Positions 1-11,385 are shown, counted from the stretch's first letter. The stretch is DNA of 64,000 bases from Micrasema longulum (GCA_022494885.1 JAGVSM010003684.1:1-64000), one strand, 5' to 3'. Notes: generated by a model not told the origin, from the sequence alone. Numbers and translations: made by a program.

Positions 1-280
1 ATGAAAGGTCAAGAGGTTCAAGTACAGAAGTGAATTATAACGCAAGGCTTTTAGGTTTAAAAAAAATCTAATTAAACAATTCTGATATCTCTGGATAATT
101 TAATCCGGAACCATGAGTAAGGTAAGTGTTTAAGTCAATCCATAACGGAGGTCACCAAAAATATGAAACGGAAAACGAATTTATAAGGGAAATCAAAATT
201 AAAATTTACTGAAAATTTAAAGCTTATCGTATTTTTACAGTATCATCTTTGATATAAAGCTATAAAGTTATTGGTGCATT

Positions 281-535
281 TATTATTATTATCAAAAAAC
301 CCTTACCAGCACCTTGTGGTACATAAGTTACTGCACTGGAAGTAAGTAAATGAAGCATATCTCAATTATCGGCTACAGAAAAGTAAGGTGATCAATCTTA
401 CACTCAATTGCCAGTCCAAGAAAAATGAATATATGCGGTGTCATACCACCTTATCAGCAAATATTTAAAATCGACCCAACCAAGAATCGAATCCAGGAAC
501 TCAAACGTGTTACCTGAACGCGCCAACCACAGACT
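281..535 (-). mobile_element. SINE-A copy, degenerate
   Basis: A diverged copy of the commonest SINE in the window. Its recognisable order on the + strand is a (TAT)n-like end, GTACATAAGTTACTGCACTGG, then GTAAGGTGATCAATCTTAC, then the tRNA-like head read on the minus strand with a B-box-like GGATTCGATTCTTGG complement near 485. The intact reference copy lies at 62660-62925. The head is badly decayed here, so it is probably silent. Confidence 0.6.
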
Positions 536-545
536 TTTCTTCACT

Positions 546-1499
546 CGATTTTCTTTCTATCGGATTCCAGTATTCTTATCCTATTTCACACACTAACCAT
601 ATTCTTCATTATTCACAGACTGCCTCACTTATAGTATTTCGATAAAGAGTAAGAAATAAATAAACATAAATAAATCCAATATATTACTCCTATTCCAAAT
701 CTTCAATTAAATCGTTTATGCGGCAGAACTATTGAGCTCTATAAAATTAAATATTCACACAAGAAACCTAAAACGAAATTTACTTTTCGATATTGAAACC
801 AATAGAACTAATTATTGTGGTTTTCACTTCACTCTTCCTAGAATTCTAAAGTTTGTCAACCAACAACCTAGTCTTGATTTCTTATTTATAACAAGTTGTC
901 TTCTTTCTTGTGATCACTGAATAAAATTCGACCATAGTAATGTCTGTCCGTCTTCCATTCCCACCTAGTCCAATTTCGTTTCCTCTCTTCTTTGATGATA
1001 TATAAATAAATTTTCATTTTCAACGTATATCGCCCTTGTTAATGCCCACTGGGCATATATATAAATAAATAAATGTACATAAAAATTTACCGCATTCATT
1101 CACAAAATTTCTCGATAGATATGAACTGAACGTATGATTTATTTAACCTGATTTAAATTTAAGTTTATGAATTAATACTTTAACGAAACACTTTTGCGTG
1201 ATATCAAAACGCTCTTCGAAGATAATAAATTACAGAGATGTTTGATTATAAATCCTAGACGATCAATAATCTCTCGAGGCCATTTCTTGATTTGTTATGT
1301 AAGCGATTTATAACTTTTAATAAAATTAAAGTCATAAACATTGCCATTTAGATCACTTTCTCTATTTCTTCATTACCCAATAAGTACTTACTACTTCATA
1401 TTGAATTAATAAATAACACTTCTGGCGTCCATCTTTTTGTCAGAAGCTTATATAATTTGAAGTGACACAAACAATTCTCTGTTAATATTTTTCAATAAT
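546..1499. other. No gene; AT-rich, one LINE-tail-like hairpin
   Basis: I see no convincing coding region. A perfect short inverted repeat TGCCCA-C-TGGGCA at 1043-1055, followed by AAATAAATAAAT, resembles the hairpin-plus-poly(A)-signal ends of the LINE tails elsewhere in this window, so 950-1080 may be a very short LINE 3' remnant. Confidence 0.4.
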
Positions 1500-1668
1500 C
1501 GGGATCCGTACTGAAGTTTCCGATTCACGAACGGAAGGTTCCGGGTTCATTTCCTGGTGAGAATACAAATAATAAATGTGATTTTTCTTAAACCTGTGTG
1601 TTCTGTGCGATTCCCCAATTTGATCGGACCTTCTGGCTTATTGTAGTGCAAAAATAAATAAGGAATAA
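1500..1668 (+). mobile_element. SINE-C copy (tRNA-derived)
   Basis: Contains a B-box-like GGTTCCGGGTTCATTTCC near 1527-1545 and ends in the family signature CTTCTGGCTTATTGTAGTGCAAAAATAAATAA. The same 3' module (ATTCACCACTGTAATTGGGC, CTCCTGGCC, TGTGGTGCAAAAATAAATAA) recurs at 17255-17445, 19443-19592 (minus) and 57205-57292. The A box is poorly preserved here. Confidence 0.6.
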
Positions 1669-1744
1669 AATATTACGTAAATTAGGATGTACATTGTACT
1701 TACTCTGTAAGCAAGGTTAAAAATAAATTAAATAAACATATATA

Positions 1745-1830
1745 AAAAAAGAAAGTTCTGACAATGAGGTCGTAACCTCGAAACCGGTTAGCGTATAACT
1801 GTAAATTGGTGATGAATACAAATTAATAAA
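1745..1830 (-). repeat. Fragment of the ACCGGTTTCGA repeat family
   Basis: CTGACAATGAGGTCGTAACC followed by TCGAAACCGGTTAGCG on the plus strand is the reverse complement of a motif shared with the copies near 3340, 15490, 35040, 36935, 42618, 54530 and 62598. It is short and diverged, so family membership rests only on the core ACCGGTTTCGA(A/G). Confidence 0.4.
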
Positions 1831-2104
1831 CATATAAGTTTAAAAACTTCGTTAAATTTTGTTATTATATTTTATGTTTTAAGCACGTGTCAATTAGCCT
1901 GAAAGTGGTTAACATATTTTAATAATTCAAGTCATCGAAACGATTGAGAGCTTTAAATTCCTGAGAGTATATGTTATGAAAAATGCTAGCTTTCAAAAAG
2001 ATAGGAATAGTATGCGACGCATTTAACAGTATCAGGACTGTATAGAGATCGCATATTTATTCAGTGAAAATCAAATGCCTCCTACATAAGACCTATTTTC
2101 CTTT

Positions 2105-2440
2105 ACAGATTCGATTCGTAGCATCTCACTTGAGGAAAGGGAGCTTTAAGAAAAGATGTCTTAGAATAATTTTGGGTGTGCGGTGGTTTAACTAAATAAG
2201 GAATGAAGAAATGAAAGAACGGACGCAACAAACTCCGGAGATAACGATCATCAAGCTGAAGTGATACGAATGGCTGGCCATCCACTCCGGATGCCTCCTG
2301 AGAGCTTTAACCACGCTTGCCTCCGTCCTGGACGTCCGCTGCTCACTGTTTGTCGGTGGTTCATAACAGAACTACGGGATTGGGAGGATGCATAATGACT
2401 GTTTGTGGACACCACAGGTTTCAACTAGGAAGCGCACATG
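2105..2440 (+). pseudogene. Non-LTR retrotransposon, C-terminal fragment
   Basis: Three-frame reading of the plus strand gives KKRCLRIILGVRWFN, then a broken stretch, then GHPLRMPPESFNHACLRPG and RPLLTVCRWFITELRDWED. This is the usual order at the C-terminus of many insect LINE ORF2 proteins (LR-ILG-RW, GH-LRM, GRP---W---L). A related, equally broken piece lies at 45466-45645. Frameshifts and stops make it non-coding. Recognition is by motif spacing only; the clade (RTE or I-like) is not decided. Confidence 0.55.
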
Positions 2441-2594
2441 AAATGAGGTTGTTAAAATAACTAATAATTATTTCTAAAATAAAAGACGTTTAAAAACATA
2501 TATTTGAAATAACGTTTAATTAAATCAGTGTTAAACGTTAAATGAATTAGGTTTTTACAAAAACGTTTATCTCTTTTTTTTATAAAAAAAGAAG

Positions 2595-2975
2595 AAAGAT
2601 GAACTCTTTAAACTAGAATCTTTAAAATTTATTCATAAATTAGCCACTGATGTAATTGTTGACGAAGAATTAAAACTTGAAAAAAACTGTAGTGAACATG
2701 AACACAATACGAGAATATCAGGAAAATATCATATACAATCTTTCAAAACGAGAAAAAGACAATCGAGACTTATAAACCATGGACTGAAATTATACAATAA
2801 ACTACCAGACAAAACTAAACAAAAGACTCAGACAACCTTTACAAAAGATGTTAAAAATATTATTATTAACAGTAGAATGTGAATTTTAAAAGTGAAAATA
2901 TTTTGTTAAATGTATGTAACCCGTAAGGGTTTATCAATGAAATTTAAAAAAATAAAAAAAATAAAATAAAAAAAT
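2595..2975 (+). pseudogene. Jockey/CR1-like LINE, last ~90 codons and 3' tail
   Basis: A single plus-strand frame reads KLESLKFIHKLATDVIVDEE, then HEHNTRISGKYHIQSFKTRK, then LINHGLKLYNKLPDKTKQKT and ends DVKNIIINSRM-stop near 2881. The H-HNTR, G--LYN-LP pattern is typical of the extreme C-terminus of Jockey/CR1-group reverse transcriptase proteins. The 3' UTR carries a perfect hairpin AACCCGTAAGGGTT (about 2917-2931) and an A-rich tail to about 2975. A second copy of the same family lies on the minus strand at 22500-22935. The piece is 5'-truncated and cannot encode an active element. Confidence 0.75.
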
Positions 2976-2984
2976 TTAAGAAAT

Positions 2985-3115
2985 ATCGACATGCCAAAAA
3001 GGTTGAATGGCGAGTGTTACACAGCGTGTAAATTGAGAACTTAACGCAGCCAATGACTGGTGATTAATTTTCTAAATCACCAGACTTCCATATGTTCTTT
3101 TTTAAAATCTTCATT
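2985..3115 (+). repeat. Shuffled repeat family, diverged alpha+beta copy
   Basis: GAATGGCGAGTGTTACACAG, CGTGTAAATTGAG, CAGCCAATGACTGGT and AGACTTCCATATGTTCTTTT match module alpha followed by beta of the family described at 8353-9365. It abuts the preceding LINE tail. No gamma module is visible. Confidence 0.55.
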
Positions 3116-3189
3116 TCATTTGTAATATCAGAATAATGTATTAATTATATTCAAAATTTATGTAAACGATAGTAAATATAAGTATTTAA

Positions 3190-3262
3190 TGTCCTGACGA
3201 AGAGGAAGGTACGTTTTTTAACTTATAGACATAGAAAAATCGGTAAGTAGTTATAGACAAAT
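3190..3262 (-). repeat. Fragment of the ACCGGTTTCGA repeat family
   Basis: The plus strand reads GTCCTGACGAAGAGGAAGG, then CATAGAAAAATCGGTAAGTAG, TTATAGACAAATATT. Its complement follows the order of the full copy at 42618-42765 (TATAACCACTTACCGACTTTT, CTATGTCTA, then CTTTTCGTCAGGACA). Confidence 0.55.
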
Positions 3263-3334
3263 ATTAAATTTACTTGCGTTCATTGAGATGTTTGACAACA
3301 AAACTAATGAAATAAATATATAACAACTTTGTTT

Positions 3335-3412
3335 TAACCAATTTTTTCTTACCGACCGGTTTCAAAGCTACACAAGCTTTTTTATCGACGTATACTTACC
3401 AGTATATTTATT
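3335..3412 (+). repeat. CCGACCGGTTTCA repeat copy
   Basis: TTACCGACCGGTTTCAAAGC, TACACAAGCTT and TATCGACGTATACTTACC are shared with 54530-54610 (plus) and 15485-15570 (minus). It is related to, but distinct from, the GTTTCGAGACGTACCCGTC repeat. Confidence 0.6.
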
Positions 3413-3419
3413 TTACTTT

Positions 3420-4800
3420 AATGAATAACCACAAAGTAAGTGATTTAAATATTTATTGTAAAATTGTGATACTATCATCAATCATTTGGTTTTAAAATTT
3501 AAAGTTATTTTTTAAGAGATTTTGGTTTAGAATGAATTGTGTCAAAAAACCTGGACCCACTAGATAATGTAGTTTTATTTATCAAAAAAGATATATTTTA
3601 TTTATGTCAACTACGAGCAACCATTATGAATTTTTCAATCAATCAAATATCGAAATAAGCCGATAAATAACGTTCGGTGGGTGGTTAAAATCACACATTA
3701 CGCTCGGTAAACGGTACTGCGATAAAAATAAAAACAGCTGAAAAAGAAATAAAAGACACCTACTGTTTGGAATAAAAATAGACAAGGAGAATTCGGTTGG
3801 AATTTGAACACTAATGGCTATTAGTCCTCATTGTCATGTTGTGTTTCAAGGTCCGGTTTCTTACTATCTCTTTAATCGATGCTCTCTAGAGAGTATTTTC
3901 TAGCGCACCCATAGAGCACTTAACCCTTTATGGGACACTTACAAATCGACAACAAATCGATAATTTCACTAATAAAAAATATTAAGGTGTTCTAAAAAAT
4001 GTAAAATGAACTTCCCCTTTTAATACGATCATTGCGCTTTAATAAAGAAATACTAATGTTTTCTGAATATTAAATTTATATTCTAATTTTTATTTTTTAT
4101 TAAATAAACAAATATGTAAAAAAGAAAAAGTGTTAAAATATTGTTATCTGGCTCTTCGTAAATGAGTTTTTTTTTCCAAAAAATCATTGGGAATACCATG
4201 TAAAATATTCCAATAAATGATTTATAAATAAATATTATTGAAATATGATTTGTAAATTTTGTAATTTATTGATTTGTCAAATTTATTATGAAATTTACTT
4301 GCTTAATTTATGTACAGGTAAATGATCAAATTATTATTATGTTGTGATGTGGTCCGTGTGATATTTGTTTGGTCCTACCTAGTTGCACAAAAATATCAAA
4401 CATGTAGCGTATTACAGATAAATATTAATGTTCTAAAAAGCCTTCATCTAGACTACAACATTTCTCAATAGTTTATGCGTCTTTATTTAGGTATATGTCT
4501 AAGAAGTTTCAAACACTACATGACCAAAAATGTTTTAACATAATAAGAGTTACGTTAAAAATATAATATGCGGGTTTCATTATGATTGGAAGAATATCAA
4601 ATAAACTAGATTAAACATTTAAAATTAAAATTATAATCCGTATAGGTAAAAGTACTGATTTATATAAAAACGACGAAAAAAGCATATTTGACTAAGAAAA
4701 TTCATTTTTATAAAATATGTTTTTTTACAAATCCCAATTCAATAACAATCGATAGTCAAACTTTTAATACTATGAACATATTATTAAAAATAAATTTTTA
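3420..4800. other. No gene; AT-rich unique-looking DNA
   Basis: No coding frame with family resemblance and no strong repeat was recognised. There are scattered A/T runs. A GC-slightly-richer patch near 3660-3740 (AACGTTCGGTGGGTGG, CGCTCGGTAAACGG) is unassigned. Confidence 0.4.
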
Positions 4801-4807
4801 AAAATCA

Positions 4808-4960
4808 GATCATTCCATGTCCGCTCTTCTGTGAAGCATTTGGTGTCCACAGCCTCCAGTCCTCTCTGTCGGCTGCCAATTCTTGTGCATTTTTTAAGTC
4901 AGATTTTGGTTCCGTTATCCTGGCATAACCAGCCGACAAAAAATCAGTAGCGAAAGTCCA
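4808..4960 (-). pseudogene. LINE extreme C-terminus fragment
   Basis: The minus strand from about 4955 reads ARITEPKSDLKNAQELAADR, EDWRLWTPNASQKSGHGMI-stop. The A-DR--WR and following short tail are the standard last residues of RTE-like LINE proteins from insects. A related minus-strand tail is at 28655-28760. The rest of the element is absent. Confidence 0.55.
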
Positions 4961-7340
4961 TAACATCGATAACCTGATGCTTTGTAAAGAAATTAAGCGC
5001 GGTTATGTTTTGCAGGAGGCATCATTTGAACAATGACAAATTCGCAAATACTGTTTTTGAAAAAATAATTTTGAAATATTACATTTAAGTAGATTATTGT
5101 TAAAGAATATCTCAAATAAGGTATGGAAGTTGTTAAACAAAACAATAAAAGTGTCTAATAAAGGGTTAATGTGATATAAAATAAACATTTAATCAGCCGG
5201 GGGGCCGAATTGATCGCGTTCTGACGAAACCGACACAAGGTTTTTTTCTACTTGTTTCTTTACCAACTAGTCTACAGCCAGTAACTACTCTCATTCTTTT
5301 TACGAGGTGCCCTTTCAACCTAAAGTGTGCATAAGTTATTGAATAATTAGCATCAGCGCCGTGAGTTTATAAGAAATTCACAATAGCAATTGCTAAATGT
5401 TGCAGAGGTATTATTATTATACTCTACTAGATAGTAGATCTTTTTTAGTTCATGTAAAACATATGATTGAATGGATTTAACGGATTTAACTGATTTAACG
5501 GATTTAACGGATTTAACGGAAAGGAATAAATCAATAAAATAATTTAAGTGCCTTACAATTTTTGGTTTATTACATACGAAAATACAGAGATTACGCAAAT
5601 AATATTTTAGAGTGAATTTGAATACTGGTAAAGACAGAAAAGGGTGAGTGACGTGTTACGCGCTCTTATATAGGACCATTGGGCACTGCGGCCATAGACA
5701 ACAACACATTCTTGTTTCTCATTCTCTGGTCCCTACAATGCAATTATGAACAAAGTGAAAACCTAATTTATTGCTTATTTCTTTATTGTTTTTATGAGGT
5801 TATTCAACAAAGATACGTACTTTTCCAAAAAGGTGCTATTTTTAGATATTCATTGACAAAATTCCACATGCATATTTAATGGGCATTCTGTGAAAAAGCA
5901 TTTTGTCAAAATTATTAGTTTAAAGTTATTCGATTTCAAAAGTTTGTTATATGAAAACAATATTTTAATTAAACGTAATAAAGCCAATAATTAAAAATGC
6001 TACATTGATCTGTAATATACTCGTACATGAAAAAAAGTTTTCACAAAAAAATAACGTGCGTCATATAATCTTTTACACTTAATAACATAGTAAATTACGC
6101 TATTTACATAATAATATAACGTTGTGTGACTTGTTTATTATTTTTTGTATTAAAATATTTTGTTTTATTTAGTATTTCAAATTTTGAGATGGTTATAACA
6201 AATTATTAAAAAAATAAATAAGGATTTCAAAAAATTTCTTTCGTTTCATTTTCATGGCAGAAAATAATTTAACCTGTAGTACAAGATAGAACATTAAGTC
6301 AAAACTGAAAAATGTTGACTTAATGCTTTTTTGCAGAATGCCCAAGATATTTTCTTTAACAGAAATACACAAAATAAAAAGAATTACATTTGCACTAACG
6401 TGTTTCTTTCTCAAGCAATATGAATATGAAATCTTTAAATTATATGTTGGTGTATTTTGTTAAAGTAAAAGAAAATATTTCAAAAAATTGTAAAATTTAC
6501 GTATTTTCTAAACACACGCATCTTATTATATTAAAAAGGTACCTAGCAATACTATCGAAAAGACTAAATATTATGTAGGTATATCTATAATAATAAAAAT
6601 AATACGTGAATTTATGTAAGCACTGTAGGCAAATGCGCTAACAACTAAATAAAGAGACGGAAAACCCGAAGTACTGTGAAATACAGAAGGTAGTGTTAAA
6701 AAAAGCTATACTGCTAAATAATTTGAACTGAATTTCACATGCTAAGCTAATGTTTTTCGCATGCTAATAAAAATTGCTATAATTGCCATCACTTGTATGC
6801 ATCGGATTTATTCCTAATCGGTCTGTTTTGTCTCGGCGCCCATAACGGTACACCATTTTTTAACCCGACGCACGATAAGCCAATCTGCCAAATTATAACA
6901 CATTATGGCAAAAGAAAACATCTTTCACCCAGCGGCTTAGTGGTTTAATAAGGCTGGTGTTTATTTAAAATGATTTGTGAGTTTGTTTGAAAGAAAATTA
7001 CATTTTATTGCCTAATTATTCAAAGTTATGTTGGTTTATTCAACTAATTCATTACTTCTTACTATGTCAATGTAAATAGTTATGAAGTATCGCTTGGTTA
7101 GATGTCCTCCGGCCGAAATGCAAAGAAAGGTTCCTTAAACGGATTAAAAAAATATCACCCTGAGATTAAAATTAGAAAAACCATTTTCAAAAAAATCTGG
7201 TTTACTATCTCTGATATGTAAGCAAGTCTTTATAAATTTAAATAGGTTTAACTAAAATCTCAATTTTCGTTTATTATAAAGTTTGCAAAAAAAGTATGTT
7301 GTCATTGTTATATTCATAATAAGAATCAAATTATATTTAA
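4961..7340. other. No gene; AT-rich with one microsatellite
   Basis: Nothing coding was recognised in this 2.4 kb apart from chance open frames. It holds the 9-bp tandem repeat at 5473-5520. A locally less AT-rich patch at 6770-6920 (TTTGTCTCGGCGCCCATAAC, CCGACGCACGATAAGCC) is unassigned. Confidence 0.4.
5473..5520. repeat. 9-bp tandem repeat, five units
   Basis: Five consecutive units of GATTTAACG-type sequence (consensus GGATTTAAC), the third differing by one base (TGATTTAAC). On the minus strand it reads as a Ser-Val-Lys repeat, which is a by-product of the period rather than a protein. Confidence 0.9.
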
Positions 7341-7349
7341 GGGGTCCAA

Positions 7350-8285
7350 ATCGCTTTTTTCTTGAATATTTTCTCCGAAATCGGTAATACTGAAAAATGA
7401 ACTTTTTTACTGAATTCAGTTTGGCAAGTTTTTAGTCTATCCACTCGATCAGGAAAAATTACAAAATAATGAGAAAGTTCAGTGTCTTTTGTTAATTTTT
7501 TTATTTGGTAATTGCCTATTAAACTAGGCCAAATTATTTTAATTTATTTTTATACATCGTATTATCAGCAGTATGATTTTTTTAAGTAAGGTATTTCTGA
7601 AACAACTCTGCGTGTGACGTCAGAGGTTCTTCTCTATCAGTTGTTCCGATTGGTTCGTTTACGGTAAGCAAACCGGATATCCTTCACAGATCTCATAGCA
7701 TTGGTTAGTTCAAATAAACCAGTGACGTCGTTCAAAGTAGGTAGTGCGTTTTTTTTTTTTTTAAACATTTTTTTCGTACATTTTCAAGAAACTCAGCAGT
7801 ACAATTTAATGAATAAACCATTTTTAAGCAAATGAGGAGCTTCAGCCCTACGGGAAATTGAATACAAAAAGTTTTCCTTGCGCCTGGTATAAATTAGTCC
7901 ATTAAATTGCATCGGAAAGTTTATTGAAAATGTATGAAAAAAATAATAAAAACGAACTTCTTCGAACGATGTCACTAGTTTATATGAATCAACCAATGAT
8001 AAGATAGTTATGGAAGATTTCCGGTTCAAGGTACATGAACGGATCAATTGGCAGAACTGACGTCGAAGAAGCGGAAGAGAACTTTAGACGTCACACCGAA
8101 GTAATTCCAGAAATACAAAACTTTAAAAAATCATATGGCTGATAATACGACAGACGAAATTTCCGGCTAAGTCTATTAACAATTCTTTTTTTTTTTAACT
8201 TTCTCATTATGTAAGGATTTTTTATGTAGTTACATACAGAAGAAAGTAAAAAAACGTGTTCAAACATCGATTTAAAAAAACATTT
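7350..8285. repeat. Long inverted repeat (foldback element)
   Basis: Two arms of about 390-460 bp face each other around a loop at roughly 7813-7898. Matching points, left arm versus complement of right arm: ATAATGAGAAAGTT (7466 and 8196-8210), TCGTATTATCAGC (about 7557 and 8145-8158), GTGTGACGTC (7612 and 8087-8096), CATTGGTT with CAGTGACGTCGTTC / TAGTGACATCGTTC, and ACAATTTAATG / GCAATTTAATG at the loop. Divergence between arms is noticeable, so it is old or under weak constraint. Arms contain TGACGTC motifs. It encodes no protein that I can see. It could be a foldback transposon or a hairpin-RNA locus. Confidence 0.85.
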
Positions 8286-8352
8286 TTGAACAGAAAATGA
8301 AAGAGTTATGTGTTTTGCTATTTTTTTTATAAATAAAGTTTTTTGTCATTTA

Positions 8353-9365
8353 CAGGGCTTATGATTTGACATCGGCTGGTTTAAGTGGCAACTTTACATA
8401 CTGTTTAATATTCACCATTCTGCCTATGTTTAAACATCCACATTTCCTCAACTCTTACATCTGTTGACTTTTGTGAAATAAAAAAGCTAAAACCTTTATC
8501 ATGTGGGTGAAATATAAATGCCAAGATTCCATTTTTCCTTCTCAAAAATGTTTTCCCTCTGTTGCAACAAATATGAATAACTCCCTAGGGAGGAAATCCA
8601 GCCAGTCTGCAAGCATTTGCCAAACGAACTCAAACTTAAATATATATAAATATTTTTTTTTTGCAACAGAAGAAAAACATTTTTGAGAAAGGAATTAAAA
8701 TATGAATAACTCCCTAGGGAGGAAATTCACCCAATCTGCAAGCATTTGGACATACTCAGAACATTGTTGAATTAACTACCTGGTAAAAGAAGTATAAAAA
8801 TTGGAAAATTGTTTAAATTAATCTCACACACAAAATAAAGGTTTCAGCTCTTTTTTTTCTTTTTGTTTTTTTGGGGATATCAACAGTAATACATGTTTCA
8901 AAAATATAACAAATAAATATACAGAGAACAAAACCAATGACAGATATCCACAGAAATACATTAAATACACGTACAATACATACTAGTGTGTTTGTGTGAG
9001 TGTAAGTGAGTGAGAGGGTGGGTGAGTGGGTGTTATATTGGAATGAGGGTGGACATGTGTGTGAATATTGCACAAATGTCAAGTGTCAAAAATATATATA
9101 AAATATTAAGAATTAGAGATAAAATTAAATAAAATAAAATAAAATAAGATATAATAAGACTTAATTTTACTTCACAAAGTCAACAGATGGAAGAGTTAAG
9201 GAAATGTGGATGTTCAAACACAGGCAGAATGGTGAATGTTACACAGTGTGTAAAGTGGCCACTTAAACCAGCCGATGTCAGGTCATAAGCCCTGTAAATG
9301 CTTAAACTTCCATTTTCTCTTCTCAAAAATGTTTTCCATCTGTTGCAAAAAATTTAAATATGAAT
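8353..9365. repeat. Shuffled repeat family, largest locus
   Basis: Module order on the plus strand: alpha reversed (8353-8505, GGGCTTATGA through AAAACCTTTATCATG), beta forward and start of gamma (8520-8615, CTTCTCAAAAATGTTTTCCC, ATAACTCCCTAGGGAGGAAA), beta reversed (8665-8695, GCAACAGAAGAAAAACATTT), gamma forward (8700-8810, to GGAAAATTG), alpha forward (8835-8850 and 9165-9290, split by an insertion), beta forward (to 9365). Gamma starts with the perfect palindrome CTCCCTAGGGAG. Alpha usually carries TTACACAGTGTGTAA and AAGTGGCCACTT. Other copies: 2985, 12905, 19860, 31312, 46297, 54013 and 63895. Confidence 0.85.
8851..9164 (-). mobile_element. Insertion in module alpha, probably a retroposon
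   Basis: Module alpha (CAGCTCTTTTACTTCACAAAG elsewhere) is interrupted after CAGCTCTTTT at 8850 and resumes TTTTACTTCACAAAGTC at 9165. The inserted DNA begins with a T-rich run on the plus strand, as expected for a poly(A) tail on the minus strand, carries a degenerate GT-rich tract (8988-9065) and ends with (AAAAT)n. It has no recognisable coding sequence. The GT-rich internal structure resembles the segment at 23160-23400. Confidence 0.6.
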
Positions 9366-9414
9366 CTTAATACCGTCAGGTTATCATTATTTCCCAATCC
9401 GCACATTGTAGTTC

Positions 9415-9640
9415 TTAAGGTACCGCATTTTCACTAAATTTGAATCGTTTCACTATCATTTTTGCTACATTTAAGGGATAGTCATCAGTCGTACGCTTCA
9501 GTTACCAGTCCAGAAACAATGAAATATTACAGTGTAGTACAACCACCCTGCCAGGATTTTACTACCACCCTGCCGGAAATCACGGAGTTAAGAATGGTAG
9601 GTGTAAACGCCAACCAATCACAACAAGGCGAACTTATCTC
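9415..9640 (-). mobile_element. SINE-A copy, degenerate
   Basis: Recognised by TTTTTGCTACATTTAAGGG, GTCATCAGTCGTACGCTTCAG, TACCAGTCCAGAAACAATGA, AATATTACAGTGTAG and a decayed tRNA-like head ending CGCCAACCA near 9615. There is a short internal duplication of CCACCCTGCC. Confidence 0.6.
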
Positions 9641-10271
9641 TAGTCGATTTCCATTTTCAGGGCTTTTATCATAGAGTAGCAATCGAGTCAAAAACACTCG
9701 TCTATGGTTATGTTCGAATTTCGCTCATCGAACTGTATTCTTCATCCACTTGGACACAGTCACAAAATTCTATATTTCCTTTTTAATCTTTTTCTTTCAT
9801 ATATTTTCGTATAGTTCTGTAGTACTTTCCTTCGTCTTACTGGCAAAATAGAGTAAAGCTTCTTCGTACACCGAATGAATATTATCTAGTAGAGCTTTTG
9901 ATTTATGGCTGGCTCTAAAAGTGTACACGGCTCTCGCAAAGGAAAAAGACAAGGAATCATTAGAACTCCACTCCCCCTTCTCTTTTTTCTCTTCGTGAAC
10001 AAACAATCGGAAGAAATCTCATCACAGATATGAAGAAAGGTCAGATAAAGTTAGGATTAACGAGACTCCGATTATAACGCCGAAAATTAGCCGTGATAGT
10101 TTTAAATTAACACACAAAAAAGACAAAATATCTAACTTTGTCGCCTTTATTTCGTATATTCTTAGGACAATGCAATTAAAACACAAGATTCATCGTTATG
10201 GGTTAATGTATTATCTTAAATATTATTATAATAAACAGTTATTTTGCGTAACTTTAGTAAGTATATTTAAC
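9641..10271. other. No gene recognised
   Basis: Contains an open minus-strand frame of 69 codons (9797-10006) with no family resemblance. Nothing else stands out. Confidence 0.3.
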
Positions 10272-10421
10272 ATGCCAATCAGTTTCAAAACATAATTGTT
10301 CCTTTGTCAGGGCTTAAAACAAAATAAAAATAAATATTTTAGTTTTTACAAAAAACATGTATGAATCTGTAATGCATCGTCTGCTAACATTACGTATTCA
10401 TCCTTTGAAACCGATTGGCAT
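10272..10421. mobile_element. Foldback element with ~18-bp terminal inverted repeats
   Basis: ATGCCAATCAGTTTCAAAA at the left end is the inverse of TTTGAAACCGATTGGCAT at the right end. The 150-bp interior is AT-rich and non-coding. It directly abuts the presumed 5' end of a Helitron at 10423. Confidence 0.7.
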
Positions 10422-10422
10422 A

Positions 10423-11030
10423 TCTCTATATATGTACGCAAAAGGTCATGTTCGTATGCGTATCTTCGATTACAAAATACCTACAGGACCGATTTACATG
10501 CGTTTTTTAGCAAAATGATGAGTTTTGCCAAGGGCATATTTATACCTTCAGTCTGTTAAGTAGGAAAAAAGTAAGGAGCGCAAATGTTTTTTTCATCGTT
10601 TCCGGGGCTGCATTCGACGAGAATGCAAATCCAAAAAAATGGAATGATATTGTTTTTCTGTGTATAAAAAAGTTTGTTTTTAAACAACATTCGCTTTTTA
10701 TAGATCTCAATCACTCTACCTATTTTTTTATTTTTAATGGATTTTCAGTAATGATAATATAATATTAACCGACATTTTACATATTTTCGGAAATCGCATT
10801 CCAACATAAAAGACATCCCTGTTGGTAGAAGAGCAGAGTTTGGCATTTGCAAAAAGAATTCTATGTTTGAAAATGAATTATTTTATGTTATGGAATTCAA
10901 TCATTAACAAGTATCTAGGTACCTACACCAATGAAAAGTCATACAATCTTTTTTACGTTTATTCGAATGGTTTTTACACGTTGTCAGGCGCAATCAGGCA
11001 ATTTGCTTTTTAATTAAATATCAAACTCAC
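10423..11030 (+). mobile_element. Non-autonomous Helitron copy, 3' end missing
   Basis: Begins TCTCTATATATGTACGC and continues through ACCTACAGGACCGATTTAC and GCGTTTTTTAGCAAAATGATG, which resembles 5' regions of lepidopteran non-autonomous Helitrons. Its interior (GCATTCGACGAGAATGC, GTGTATAAAAAAGTTTG, ATCTCAATCA, TTTGCAAAAAGAAT, CAAGTATCTAGGTACCTAC) aligns with 52480-53052, which keeps the 3' end. No hairpin + CTAG end is found here. Confidence 0.6.
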
Positions 11031-11234
11031 TTCAGAACCGGCTGGCAGTTATAGAATGACAAAATACGCGTAAACCATGACTGAGCGTTCGGGCATGAGT
11101 TAAGTGTCAATTTGAAAGGGGTTCAGCTGCGTCTATGTGTATTAACAGGTCAATGGTTTTATTTAAGAAAGCCCATTCTGTTTCTTTGGTTACGTAAAAG
11201 CATTATGAAGCAAACTTTGTAAGTATACTAAATA

Positions 11235-11385
11235 ATGTTTTATCTTGCGCAGCGTATCTTGATCATATTTTTTTGTTACATGAAAGTAAGGTGATCAGTC
11301 TTACGCTTCAGGTCCAGTTTAGAGACTATGAAGTATTCTGGTGTGAAATCACCAGAATCCAGATTTAAATCCAGTTGGGTTTTAT
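11235..11385 (-). mobile_element. SINE-A copy lacking a clear head
   Basis: GCAGCGTATCTTGATCATAT, TTTTGTTACATGAAAGTAAG, GTGATCAGTCTTACGCTTCAG and TATGAAGTATTCTGGTGTG match SINE-A. The tRNA-like part is reduced to AATCCAGATTTAAATCC. Confidence 0.7.

Noticed and set aside
5473..5520. Possible CRISPR-like array
   Set aside because: Units are contiguous 9-mers without spacers, and the window is eukaryotic.
5353..5598. Minus-strand protein with Ser-Val-Lys repeats
   Set aside because: The repeat is a 9-bp microsatellite that happens to stay in frame.
8813..9082. 89-codon minus-strand frame
   Set aside because: It lies across a GT-rich repeat and a repeat-family junction; the Thr/His-rich sequence is the translated tract.
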